This document shows, one piece after another, positions 48,715-61,100 of a stretch of DNA of 64,000 bases. The stretch's first letter is position 1. Every line of letters begins with the position of its first letter. The translations under genes and the position numbers were made by a program. Under the pieces are notes generated by a model. The model made no database searches. It was not told the origin of the DNA and was given only the letters and a program-made list of their open reading frames with translations. Source of the stretch: Coriaria nepalensis (lineage: Eukaryota; Streptophyta; Magnoliopsida; Cucurbitales; Coriariaceae); contig CP114492.1 in NCBI GenBank assembly GCA_027186245.1, positions 5,158,501-5,222,500 on the forward strand, written 5' to 3'.

Positions 48715-50700
48715 TCACGACCTGATTTACTGGATCCATAATTGGCATGAGAATTACGTAACTAAAGATATCAAGAGATATGACATAAGGAATCTAGAGT
48801 TACATAATTCTCACAATCCTATATCTTACTTGCTTTAAAATTTCAGAATCTAAAGATATCTAGACATATCTAAACCCAAGATTTTGCACACATCATAAAG
48901 CTGTAATTTACAAGCCTTATATCCAATATGTATGGTCAACAAAACTATGTGCAAAACTCATGTTAAACACATCAGCTAAAAAAAAAGACTTGTTTATACC
49001 ATGTCTTACATACATTCTATTTTACATCACTTAACCAATTACAAAGTGGATCTTTTATATTCACACCAAAATAAAAAGTCCACTAAGACAAAGTGTTACC
49101 AAGGGATTGAATGGGCAACCATTGTGCAATCCTCGTGAAAGACTATATCCCCTATAATCTGAAAAGTTTAAATGAAGAAAAGAATGAGTATAAAACTCAA
49201 TGAGAGATAATTACAACATATTAGGAGTTAAGACCATGTAAAGATGCAATTTCATCAAAAATGTCTTAAATAATACACTTTCATAAAGTAATACAGATTC
49301 ACATCAATTATGTATGATCTCAAATAAATCATTTACAATATCATTTTTTAAGATATACCTTGCAATAATTATACCTGTTCTCATAATCAAAACAATCAAA
49401 CTATCAGTGAAGAGTTGGGCCTCATGGAACTTTGCTTCTGCTAGAGATCCAAGATGTGGCCCATGTGACACTCCACTCTTACTAGGGATTCAAGAGGCGG
49501 CCCCTGTGGCATTTTGCTCCTATCAAAATACTTTCATAAGAAGTTTAATATGTAAGACCATTATAGTAACGTCTCACCGCTATTCCTCTACCTGTGGGAT
49601 GATACATATAGGAATAATTTCATTAACAACAACCCCCTACACATGTAATCACAGTCCAATAAAAAAGAATGTTATGTGCACATAGTCTAGCAAACCGAAT
49701 GCTGGAATAAGGTCCCATCCCAAAAACCTCAAATGCATTTCTAATCTATATAATACATAGTTTACAAGACATAAAGCATATATTCATGAAATCCTTGTTT
49801 TAGTCAAATAACTTTTGGAAATGAAGTATATAGAATTAAAGTCAAGAAATAGCATAAGTATCTTTTATTTATCTTAAAACCATTGAAAACTAATATGCTA
49901 TCAACTCACACTTGGCCTTCAATGGCTCTAATAAGTTCAAACCTCAAATGGAGTGGTCGAATGATCCTCTGATAGTTCTAAACACTAAAACATGCAAAGA
50001 TGGACAACATGATTATTAGGGATGTCCAACATAATTCAAATAACAAAAATTACTAAACTAAATTTCATATCCCTCTTTCAAGTTCTAATTCTACTAAAAC
50101 ACATAGTTAAATTTTAAAGTATTCTCACTGTTATAGCACAGGTCGACCTGTCGACCTATTAACCCTATTGACCCCATCACCCACCGTGTACTGTGCATAC
50201 TGAAGATGTTGAGTGCGTCGACCCATTGGCCCATTGACCCATCGAGCCTATCACATATTTGAAGGTATTGAGTATGTCGAGGCATCCAGGCGTTAAGCCG
50301 GCGACCCATCGACTTATTGATTCATTCATATATCTGAATGCGTCGAGCCCATCAACCTATTCGTATATTGAATGCGTCGACCCGTTCACCCTTTCACATA
50401 TTGAAGGCATTGAATACATCGACCTTGTATTTAGACCTTAATGTATTCGAAACAATAGCAGTAACGATTCTTACCTGAAGTAACCTTCACTGGTATTGTC
50501 AAGCTTCAAACTGAAGATAAGGATCACGGTCTATGAGCTTCAGGTGGTATATCCTCTATGTTAGAATCCTTACTTTCACTCTCAATGATTCCGAATTACA
50601 AAGGAAGGAAGAAATCTTTAAGTTCTGCTTGAAATTTTGCATGGGCTAGGGAGAGGTAAGAAATTTACTGATCACCGAAGCTAATGAGATCATATGTACT
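48715..50700 (-). repeat. 5' LTR of gypsy element 2 (outer end lost)
   Basis: Collinear with 43023-45027 from ATCACGACCTGATTTACTGGATC to GCATGGGCTAGGGAG..GAAGCTAATGAGA, after which similarity stops near 50,700. It has fewer CACTTTGCTCC-type units (49,425-49,520) but a longer TCGACC-rich block (50,140-50,420) than its partner. Confidence 0.75.
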
Positions 50701-51089
50701 ATCGTATGTGACAGTATTCCCATCAACATATTTATTTAACAAGTGGTTGGCTTTTCCCAACCGCTCGGTCGCTTATTCCTCATATTACTCATCATATTGG
50801 AACCCCGTCACCAAAGAAAACTCTCTCAGACTGAATCGTGTAGGCTTATTACCGACCAAAAAGCACAACTCATTTTAATAAGTGTAATTTGTGGGGTATC
50901 CTAAAAGAATTTTAAGATACTACTTCTATTACATATAGAACTAAAGTTGTTTGTTGCTAGTACCACTTCCTTCTTAGAGAATAAATTTTTTGTTTGCAAT
51001 GAAATAGTTAGAGTAAGATAGAACAGGAAGAAATTCAAGAAGTACAAAATACAAATCAAACTAAGTATTCTATTGCTATTTTATTCTTA
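50701..51089. other. Spacer, no gene identified
   Basis: Short intergenic stretch between the truncated gypsy LTR and a copia relic. It contains an isolated reading frame without recognisable domains. I see nothing further in it. Confidence 0.4.
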
Positions 51090-52260
51090 ATTGAGGAGCA
51101 TTCACAAATGGAAACATTGATACCTTATAGTACACCACGTGTTCGTAGAACTCGTAGAGTATATAATGGGCCCAAATAGTATGAATTTCTAGTAGAAAAT
51201 CATATTAACAGTCGGGTCATAGATGATGATTCCATGACACATTTCGAGACTATGAGTTGCTCAAATTGTGGAAAATAGTTTGAATGCACCTAAAGGAATA
51301 GTTCATATAGAAAGTAAATTAGTCATTAAAGAAAGACCGGGAAAAATGCACAAGTTGAGACCTTCTCACTTGTAGTAATCACTAAATCTATTTGAATTTT
51401 GCTTATGATTTTAGCCTACTGCAATTTTGAAAGTTGGTAGACAAAAATACAAACTATCTCTCTAAATGGAACCCTTTAGAAAGAGACGTATAAGATACAA
51501 CCATAAAGGTTTCATGAATAATAAATATACAAAGAAGTTGCATAAGTTGTATAGATCAAGTTATTGAAATAAGCTTCTCAGTTTTAGAATATATGTTTTG
51601 AAGAATGATCAAATTGTTTGATTTTGTTATAAAAAAAAGTTATTATATGTATATGAAATTTTTTGATAGTTCAGTCATAGCTCTCTACGACGATGACTTA
51701 TTACTCATAGAGATGAGGTAGATACATTATAGTCAGTTATGTTGTGATGGATAAAATATTACTCCATGAATGTTTTTGTTTGAAGCATCTTTGGCTTAGG
51801 AATTTAGATCTATAGAGATAAATCAGCAAAAGATTGCATGGCTTAAACCTAAATCCTAGTATACTAATAAAATGTTATAATTGTTTTGCATAGAAGATTA
51901 CAAGATATGACTCCTACCAATGAGCCATGGAATCTTATTCTCCAATGAGATATTCCCTTAAACACAAAAGGGAGAGAAAATGCTTGAAAAGATTCTTATG
52001 CTTCTGTAATAAGATCTATCAGGTATATTATATTATATGCAAGGACATATACAAAAAATTATCTAATAGTTACAAGCAGTTACCAAGGTAATTCGAGTAA
52101 GAAGCAATTGTGTTGTAGTAAAGATGTTCTTATGTACTTGAGAATAACTAAGGATGTATTCTAACTTCTTAAAGAATCTATATTAGAAATTAAGTGTTTC
52201 ACAAACTCAATGTTTCTACAAGATTTTGATAATTATTAATTAATTTTAAGGTTTATTTTT
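51090..52260 (+). pseudogene. Copia pol relic (plus strand)
   Basis: Heavily decayed RT and RNase H of a copia element. A pre-RT linker with TPRVRRTRRVYNGPK lies near 51,130. A KLHKLYRS segment at the usual YGLKQ region follows near 51,535, then VIALYDDDLLL (from YVDD) near 51,680. An LKRF-like segment precedes DYKI and a KMLEKIPYAS-type block near 51,980-52,010. Every block is in a different frame. No LTRs were recognised nearby. Confidence 0.6.
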
Positions 52261-52795
52261 TCCTACTTAATGGTGGAGCAAGTGGCAGAATCAGGCCGGC
52301 ACGGCTGCTCCTAATAATTGTTTCCTTTGACAATTATTAATCAATTCTAACTTCATGGCGAGTCGGCACGATTGTGACATCTCTTAAAAGAAATATATTC
52401 CTTGATTGATTTGCAAGAGTCTCGTGTTTGAGCCCTCCATACTTTTACCTACTCTTACTTTTATGTAATGCATTTTGCCCCCTACAGTTTTTGTCTTGCT
52501 CTGCCCTTGAAATTTATTTATTTTCCTTTCATATCTTAAGTGACATCTGTTAAGAGAGACAAATTTCTTAATTGATTTGCAAGAGTCTTGTATTTGAGTC
52601 CTCCACGCTCTATGGATAATATAGTATGATTTTTTATTACATGTTCCACTGCTCAACTTGCAGACTCACAAAGTCAACAATCCACTTTTTAATTAATATC
52701 TTAAAGCTCGGTGATCAGGCAAAGATACGAAAGAAGGAAATGTTGCATGCAGATACCAACATGCACTCGTGAAGGTATCCGTATTATTAGTACCA
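52261..52795. other. 3' flank of the cyclase gene, with two related segments
   Basis: No coding sequence. An imperfect direct repeat surrounds GATTTGCAAGAGTCT(C/T)GT(G/A)TTTGAG at about 52,405-52,435 and 52,573-52,600, about 168 bp apart. The 3' UTR of the oxidosqualene cyclase should lie at its right end. Confidence 0.5.
52633..52638 (-). terminator. Possible polyadenylation signal of the cyclase gene
   Basis: AATAAA on the minus strand, about 160 bases after the cyclase stop codon (52796-52798). Plant poly(A) signals are loose, so this is only a candidate. Confidence 0.3.
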
Positions 52796-55175
52796 TTATG
52801 TTTTCGAAGGCAAAGGGACCTTGTTACGATATTCAGCCAGAGCTTGTAAAGGAAAAACTTCCCTGAATGCTGCAAAATGAAGTGTGCAATTCTTGAAGAA
52901 CTCTCCTGTTATTTCCTGTCACGAATAAAATAAAATTATATTTTAATGAATCACTAATTAATCCTTATTTATCAAATGGACAATTAATGACGATATCTAT
53001 AGTTTCATATACTTCTTTTGCTCAATAGGAAAAGGGTTTATATATAGACATATAGAAGGGTGACAAAATAATACACCTCTTGCGGAAAATCGCCATCTTC
53101 AGTTTGAGAATTTATGAGAAGTTTAGCAGCACGATGAAGAGGAGACGGGTCTGTATCAGCCTGTATATATAACAGCTAGTAAATAGAGACCCAAAAAGTT
53201 TAATTAAATAGTTTTTTTTTATGTTCATAATCTAAGGACCTACTAATAAATACGCAAAGAACAAAATCCATAAAAAAAAAAAAAAAATTTTAAATATTCT
53301 AACTGTTGAAAATATGTAATGTACTACTAATCATAATTCATTATTCATATAATAATATATTTCACATTTTTCATTTGTCAAAGTAAGAAAGTCGGTCTTA
53401 GATACCAACTGTGAAGTAAAGTCTCTCTCAAAATGAATAGCTTAACAGTTTAATTTATTAATTTATTTATTTTTTAAATTGAGATTTAAATTAAGGCAGA
53501 AATATTAAGATTTAATTTATAATTTGAATTTTTATATTATTATGTCGAGAGAGAGGCTTGGATAAAATAGTCCTAAATAAAGATTAATTTAGTAATTAAA
53601 ATGTTAATACATCATTAAAATATTATATATTTATTTATTTTAACTTGTGAATTAAATTTATTCCAGAATCATGAACTGAAATATGTCGGACCTGTACATA
53701 GTACTTATTGCCATATGATGGATTACCTGTCCAGCAGCAATCAGGCCCATCAAACCCCATGCAGTTTGAACAAGATTTGATCGGTTTCCATCGAGTGGTA
53801 TGTATCTCTGTGCAATCAATTGTTTAATTAGGATGTATATTTCTGAATTAAACAAACAAAGAAATAATTTTAAAAAATTATTTTAAATATATTCTATAAT
53901 ATAATAACGAGCCTTATTGGGACATGATAGGTAGCTCTCTCCCCAGCCTCCATCTGAATTTTGTATTCTTAAGAGGAACCTAGCTCCTTTACGAAGAGCC
54001 TCACAATCATGATAAGTTCTTCCCTCTAGGGATAAAGCCTTGAGTGCAAACATTGTTCCGTAAGTATAGCAGATTCCCCAATTTCCGTACCTACACTTTT
54101 TTTTTTTTTGGTAGTGAACGTTATTTTCTATGACCAACTGGAAAATTAATAAATCCTTCAATTTATATGGTTTAAAAGCACATATTTACCATGACCCATC
54201 AGGCAGTTGAATGTCTTGAAGGAATTGAACAGCATTTGAAATGAAGCTATCAACCTCTTTCCTCCTATGGCCAGGATAAAGCTTTCTAAACCAAATTAGC
54301 CCCTTCAATGCAGATGAGGTGCACTCAACATGCCTAATGGATCATTGACAATGTTAGATAATCAAGATCATAGTAGGTATAATCAGGGGCAGAGTCAGCA
54401 AATTTATTTAGATTAGGAGTGGACAAAAATATTAAGATAATAAGAAATAAAACAAATTATTAGGGAAAATTTAAATAATTAATTGGATAATTAAGAAAAG
54501 AGTTAGAGAAGTTAGCCCGAAAATTTCATATTAGAGGAAATTAAAAGATCAACTATCAATGGGTAAGAACGAAATATTCAATATCTTACTCATGCTCAAT
54601 GATAAGGTCCTCCAGAAACTCTACTGGATTGAGCCACTGGTAAGAATAAATGTTCAAGACATATTACGTTAATTTCTGAAATTTCAGCGATTAATTAGTT
54701 AGGAACGTAAATAACCGATGTTTATATGATCCCTTCAACTATATAGACATGATTAAATATGAATTAAAAAACAAGCAATATTGCTTTCCCAATAAATGAA
54801 TTAAAATTTCAAATATTAAGAGGTTCTTGTAAAATTTAATAGTTGAAGCATAAATTTGTGAATAATTTGGGAAATGATAGGCAAAACATGCAACAATATT
54901 TTTGTTGTACATAGTCAATTACCTCCATCCAGGACAAAGATGATGCTGGTTCCCACGCTGATAGACCTCCATTTTTACTCTATGCCCACAAGTTTACATA
55001 TGATAGTAAATCCATGTTATTTCCAAAAAGTACTAGTATATATTAAATTGTTTATGATTTCTTGTAAATTAGTCACCTGCATATTGAGTATGATATTCAC
55101 GGCATCATACAAGCATTCCGGCTCCATCTTCTCACCAACTATGTCTGGAGGCAAGGTTGAGAGTAGTAGACAACA
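52796..55175 (-). CDS. Cyclase C-terminal exons with QW repeats
   Basis: Eight exons continuing after the copia-bearing intron: [18 protein letters not shown], then [12 protein letters not shown], then [11 protein letters not shown], then [11 protein letters not shown] and [11 protein letters not shown] motifs follow: [25 protein letters not shown], and a degenerate final one with [19 protein letters not shown] and [13 protein letters not shown] are typical OSC blocks. The C-terminus ([19 protein letters not shown], then VPLPSKT) differs from the usual LHYxxYRNIxPxWALxEYR: Phe replaces Tyr and Gln replaces Trp. FPQE stands where FPQQ is usual. The exon ending CPNK at 53913 has the unusual donor AAG|GC. 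Confidence 0.9.
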
Positions 55176-58100
55176 CTGCATGTAAAATATGCATCAATAT
55201 TAATGTCATACGTACCAATTTCATGATAAGTAGGAAGCTTGAAATAAGACTCTAATTGATTTGGGTGGGACCATGTGGGGAGGGGGGAGGGGGGGTGTAA
55301 AATATTATAGCAGATGTCGGGGTGTTGAGTCATTCATGTTACTAACGTTGAGTACGTCAAGACATCGAGTCATTCACGTTAGTGATGTCTAGTATGTCGA
55401 GTACGTCAACGTGTCAAGTACAATGCATATTGGGAGCGTCAAGTACATCAAGTCATCGAGAGATCGAGTACGTCAAGCTCTCACACTCATGCGGTCTCCA
55501 CCATGCTCAGTTGGTTATTAGGAAATCATTTAGAAAAGTTAGTTTCCAGTTAGAATGATTATGCACTCTATATGCTGATAAGCAATTGTGATCATTAGTA
55601 TAAAGAAAGAAGCTCTTTCTCTTTGTAATTGAACAATTTGATCTAACAAAAAATCAAACTAATTTCTCCTCCTTCCTTAGTTGACATGGTATTAGAGCTT
55701 TGTGCTCTACAATCAAACTCCTTCGGCCATTAATCAAATCGTCCAAAAATATCCACAAATACAAAGGATAATTCTCCAGCTCAAAATTCACCAACTGCGA
55801 TTCCTCTACAAAATACATCCATTCCTTCACACAAGAATTTCAATCACTTTTACTTCATCCATCCATTAGATACATCAGGACTAGTGATCGTTCATCAACC
55901 TCTGGTTGGATCCAGAAATTATAGAATCTGGTGATGTTGAATGCCTTGACTTCAAAGAACAAGATAGGCTTCATTATAGGTGAATGGACAAGGCCTTTTA
56001 ACTCTCTTCTTGTGCAGGGCTAGGATTGATGTAATGCAACTGTTCTTCGTTGGATCTTCGAGTCTATTTCCAAAGAACTTTATTCTAGAATCATGTATTC
56101 AAACTTCACCTTTATGGTGTCGAAGGACTTGAAGCATCGTTTCCAAAAAGTTAATGGCATGAGGATCTTCATGATAAAGAAATATATTACTTCAGCCTAC
56201 GAAGGCATTGATGAAATAACATTATATTACAACAAACTTCAAGAATTATGGAAAGAGCTTGCTAATTTAGTTACTCTACCTGCATGTGAATGTTTTACAG
56301 CTACCATCTATGATCAAAATGTACAAGAACAGAAACTTATAGAGTTCCTTATTGGATTAAATGAAGCATATTTCAATTTGAGACGTCAAGTGCTCCTCAT
56401 GAATCATCTGCCTTCTCTAGACACAGCCTAGGGCATCTTGACTTAAGATGAATCTCATATTGAACTCAATACTTCTAATTTTAATTCAAAAACTACTTTA
56501 TATTCCAATTCTTATAAGCAGTCTGCAAGCAACCTAATAGGAGGGAAATCCACTATTCAATGCAATCATTGTCATCTCAAAGGACATAAGAAGGAGACCT
56601 GTTACAAGCTAGTAGGTTATCTCAACAATGGAATATTCAAAAGCAAGAAACCTTTTTACCAGAAATCTGCATCTACCAATTCCATACATGCTATTTTAAT
56701 TGAGACTTATGCCAGCCAGTCCAAGTTATCTATCTCAACATTTCGCTCATGAGCAATACAATCAATTAATACAAATGTTTACCATAGATAGCATGTCTCA
56801 TGTCTCTATCAATGTTGTTACAACTGGTGCTAGCACATAAATTTTTGCTGGCAGGAGCAACACATTACTGGATTAGATAATTGACAGTGGTGCTAGCAAT
56901 CACATGACATACGACTTCAACTTATTAATTAATCTCATTCCAAATACCATTAGTTCATCTACTGCTATTGGTTTGTCTAATGGAACTAGTCATGCTTCAT
57001 ACTCTGGTCAAATCAAAATTAATGAATCACTTACCCTTAAGAATGTTTTATATATTCCTAACTTGAAATACAACCTACTTTCTATCTCCAGCCTTACTAA
57101 TGACACCAAATTCTCTATCACTTTTAATGAGAAGTCATGTTTTTTAAAGGACAATTTGATTGGAGCAACGATGGTGATTGGAAAACTATTGCATGAGTTA
57201 TATTATTTTCAAGTTTAGAGGCAACTTTCCAATACTACATCTACTTCCTCTTGCATTCCTCAATTATGTTTCTCTTGTAACCAAATATATGCATATTCTG
57301 TAAATAAAATCTCAATTAAAAATCTCATGTTATGGCATGAAAGATTAGGGCATCTTTCATTTTCCAGTTTGTGTTCCTTACCAAAATTTGTACATCTCAA
57401 ATTTTCTCCTTATCCTCACTGTCATATTTCTGCATTGGCAAAACAAACACAAAGTCCATTCCCACATAGTTTATCTACTATGTCTAAACTTTTTTAACTA
57501 ATGCACATGGACATTTTGGGTTCATACAAGACACCTAATCATACCAATGCAAAATATTTTTTAACCATACTAGATAATTTCAATAGAGGTACATGGATCT
57601 TTCTTATGGGTCAGAAATATGAAACATATGATCACATCAAAGCCTTCCTATAGATGATACAAACTCAATTCCCATATAAACCTCAAAAAATCTGCATAAG
57701 CAATGGCTTAGAATTTGTCAATACCAAATGTGCCTCCCTCTTCTCATCCTTAGAAATACTAGATGAGAAATTATGCCCTCATACACCACAATAAAATGGC
57801 AGAGTTAAAAGGAAGCATAGACATATCTTAAACATTGCTCATGCTCTGAAATTCCAAGTGAATCTCCCTGATCTACACTGGGGAGACAATGTCTTAACTG
57901 CCACCTACCTAATCAACAAAACTCCAACTCTTTTTCTATATAACAAGACCCCTTATGAGCTATTATTTGGCAAACCCTTTTCCCTGGCTCATCTTCTCTC
58001 ATTTGGTTATCTCGCTTATGCCACTTCACTTAGCAACCATGATAAATTGGCTCCTAGATCAATTCTTGCATTTTTTAAGGATATGCTTAATCACAAAAAG

Positions 58101-61100
58101 TATACACACTTCTCACCATAGAGAGTAAACAACTTCTACTCAGCAGAGAAGTTCATTTTGTTGAATTATCTTCCCTTTACACTATCATCAACATACTTCT
58201 CCATCCATTTATATTCCTTCTACTCCTTTGATTCATGATGATAATTTTTTCCTTGTCATTTCTCCCTATCCTATTTCCATTGATTCCATATCCATCGATT
58301 TGCCACTTTCACCTCGCTCACAAACGCATTATGCTATCTTCTATCCTACTCCTTTCCCTACTACTAGCTCCCCTTTAAATCTCATTCTTCCTCACTTTCA
58401 CCGCCCTCACATATGCATGATCCTCTTAAACTTGGATCCTATGTATGTCCTAATGTTGTAGCTTACCATAAGCTAGAGTTGTAAAAGGCCAAGTACCCTC
58501 TCTCTTCCTCCTTGTCTTATGATAATATTTCCCTCAAAATTTTCTCATCTCTCTCAGATGAAATTGAGCCTAATAATTTTCATGAAGCAGCCAAACACAG
58601 TTATTGGAAACAAGCTATGGAACTTGAACTTCAAGCTCTTAACATAATAACACTTGAAGCATAGTTGATTTGTCTCATAACAAGAAAGCTATAAGGTGCA
58701 AATGGGTGTTCAAGATCAAAAGAAAAGCTAATGACACAATAGAACAATACAAGGCATGTCTCGTTGCAAAGGGCTACACTCAATAAAAAGGGATTGATTA
58801 CCATGAAACTTTTTCCCCGATTGCCAAGATGATCACTATAAGATCCATCCTTACCCTTGATGCCATCAATAATTGGACTTATTACAAACGGATGTCTTTA
58901 ATGCATTCCTACAGGTTTACTTACATGAGATTGCCTCATGGTCTCTCTAGTCTTTCCAAAACTAAAGTTTGTAAATTGCAGAAATCCCTTGATTGATTGA
59001 AGCAGGCTTCCAGGCAATTGAATGCCAAGTTTATAGCTGATGTCCTGGAAGTTGGATTTCAATAATTGAAATTAGATTATAGTCATTTTGTCAAAAATAC
59101 TTCACACTCTACAACCATTTTGCTAGTATATGTAGATGATATTTTTTTCACATGCAGGAATTTAGCAGACATCGACAAGCTTAAGGAATTTCTTCACTCC
59201 AAATTTCTTATGAAAGATCTTGGCCCTTTAAAGTTCTTTCTAGGAATTGAAGTTGCTCGGTCTTTTATTGGGATTTGTCTTTCATAGAGGAAATATGTTC
59301 TGGACCTTCTCCATCACACTAGCTATACTGCTTCAAAACATGTTTCTATTCCAATGGAACATAATCTAAAGATCACTACAATCTCCTATGATTCCATTAT
59401 CCCATCACAACCTGATGATCCCTTACTTGAAGATCCCCATTCTTATCAAAGTTTGGTGGGAATGCTTATTTACCTCACCATGACTTGCCCTGATATCTCC
59501 TACATAGTTCAAATTCTTAGTCAATTCATGTATGCCCCCAAGCACTCTCACTACAATCTAACTTTACATGTCCTAAGATACCTCAAATCATGTCCAAGCC
59601 TCGGTATATTCTTTTCTAAGGACTCCTTATTGAAATTGGATGCTTATTCTAATAGTGATTGGGTTGCTTGTCCAATGTCTCGTAGATCCACTATAGGTTT
59701 TTGCATCAAACTTAGCCATTTTCTTATATCATGGAAGTCCAAAAAGCACCATGTTGTATCTCGATCTTCCGTAGAGGCAGAATACAGAGCTCTCACTGTA
59801 GTCTCTTGTGAGATAATCTAGCTTCTTCAATTATCCAAAGAAATATACTCTCCCTTACAACTTCATGTTACCTTGCATTGTGACATCAAGTTTGCCATCC
59901 ACATAGCTTCAAACCCTATTTTCCACGAGAGGACAAAACACATTGAACTAGACCGCCATGTTGTACATGAAAGAGTGGCTACTGGAGTGATCATTCTCTC
60001 TGATCTTGACACAAATGATCAACCAGCAGACCTTTTCACCAAAGTACCTGGGACTGCTTAACATGTTAACCTACTTTCCAAGCTCGGTGCTCTTGACCTT
60101 TATGCGACCACAAGCTTAAGGGGGGATATTGCTGATATAGCAGACGTCAAGGTGTAAAGTCATTCATGTTAGTGGCATCGAGTACGTCTATACATCAAGT
60201 ACATCGAGTACGTCGAGGGCATCGAGTACGTCGAGGAGCTGAGTACATCGCATATTAGAGCCGTCGAGTACATCAAGCTCTCACACTCGTGCGGCCTCCA
60301 CATTGCTCAGCTAGTTGTTAGGAAATCAGTTAGGGAAGTTAGTTTGCAATTAGAATAATCACGTACTTCGTATGCTAATAAGTAGTAGTGATCAATAGCG
60401 TAAAAAAAGAAGCTCTTTCTCTTTGTAATTAAACGATTTGATCTAATGAAAAATCAAACTAATTTCTTCTCCTTTATTAGTTAACCGAATAAGTTTATTA
60501 TATATGGTAAGGAATAAGTTTATAAGATAAATTAATACTTACTGTTAAATTTTCTGCGGTGCAATCAGAAACTTGCCATCCATGATCGCAATCTGAGAAA
60601 GTCCAAGATCCTTTAGACATGTAACGGAACATGCTTTTGTAGTCACCTGAAGGATTATTCCGGACCTGCGAATTACAATTTATATAATTATGAATTCAAA
60701 GGTCTTATTAGTTGTTCAACTATCAGCCAATTGAAAGAATCATTCTCTATATATATTTCAGTTAATTACAATTAATAATATTGTATATAGCATTTACACT
60801 TCTTTGATGAGTTGTATATCATAAAATGAATTAGATCTATACGTTTTACAACAAATAAATTAAACCTGAGAATTCTTAATGAAATCATGTCCATTCTTCA
60901 GCGCATGTCCATGTTCATCAATGATATTGCAAGCAAGAAGGGCTTGCATTGCTAGAGCAGCATCCCAAGATTGACTTCCGAAACTCTGCATATTAATTTA
61001 TCAACTATGTATCGGTCAAAACATATGTTAATATTATTGGATGCAAAGGACTGAGTTACGTAGAATTGTTAGTAAGATTATGTAATCATGGATGAGAAGT

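Larger units (their letters stand above)
43023..50700 (-). mobile_element. Ty3/gypsy element 2 (minus), chromodomain type, gag deleted
   Basis: LTRs at 43023-45027 and about 48715-50700 flank a ~3.7 kb internal region on the minus strand. The 3' LTR begins TGTGATGCATCG directly after the purine tract AAAGGGCGGAAGAA. Next to the 5' LTR is GTTGGTAACAGAG, a decayed tRNA-Met primer site. Pol has the gypsy order RT then integrase, and the C-terminal end (MLWGNHDYEKA..E..MREKYPHLF) is that of Del/Tekay-type elements with a chromodomain. Most of gag is missing. All frames are broken. Confidence 0.85.
55296..60486 (+). mobile_element. Ty1/copia element 3 in a cyclase intron (antisense)
   Basis: Two diverged LTRs (55296-55686 and 60130-60486) flank a 4.4 kb internal region on the plus strand, opposite to the cyclase gene. 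The primer site TGGTATTAGAGC (55687-55698) directly follows the 5' LTR. The polypurine tract AAGGGGGGAT precedes the 3' LTR. Domain order is gag, protease, integrase, RT, RNase H, i.e. copia. Protease keeps DSGASNHM, but stop codons and frameshifts interrupt every domain. I could not find matching target duplications; the left flank is a G-rich run. Confidence 0.9.

Noticed and set aside
49314..50441. Plus-strand frames within the gypsy LTR
   Set aside because: They lie entirely inside LTR sequence repeated elsewhere in the window and have no protein similarity.
55280..60500. Target-site duplication for copia element 3
   Set aside because: The left flank is a G-run and the right flank is CGAAT/GAATA; no convincing 5 bp match, so none is claimed.
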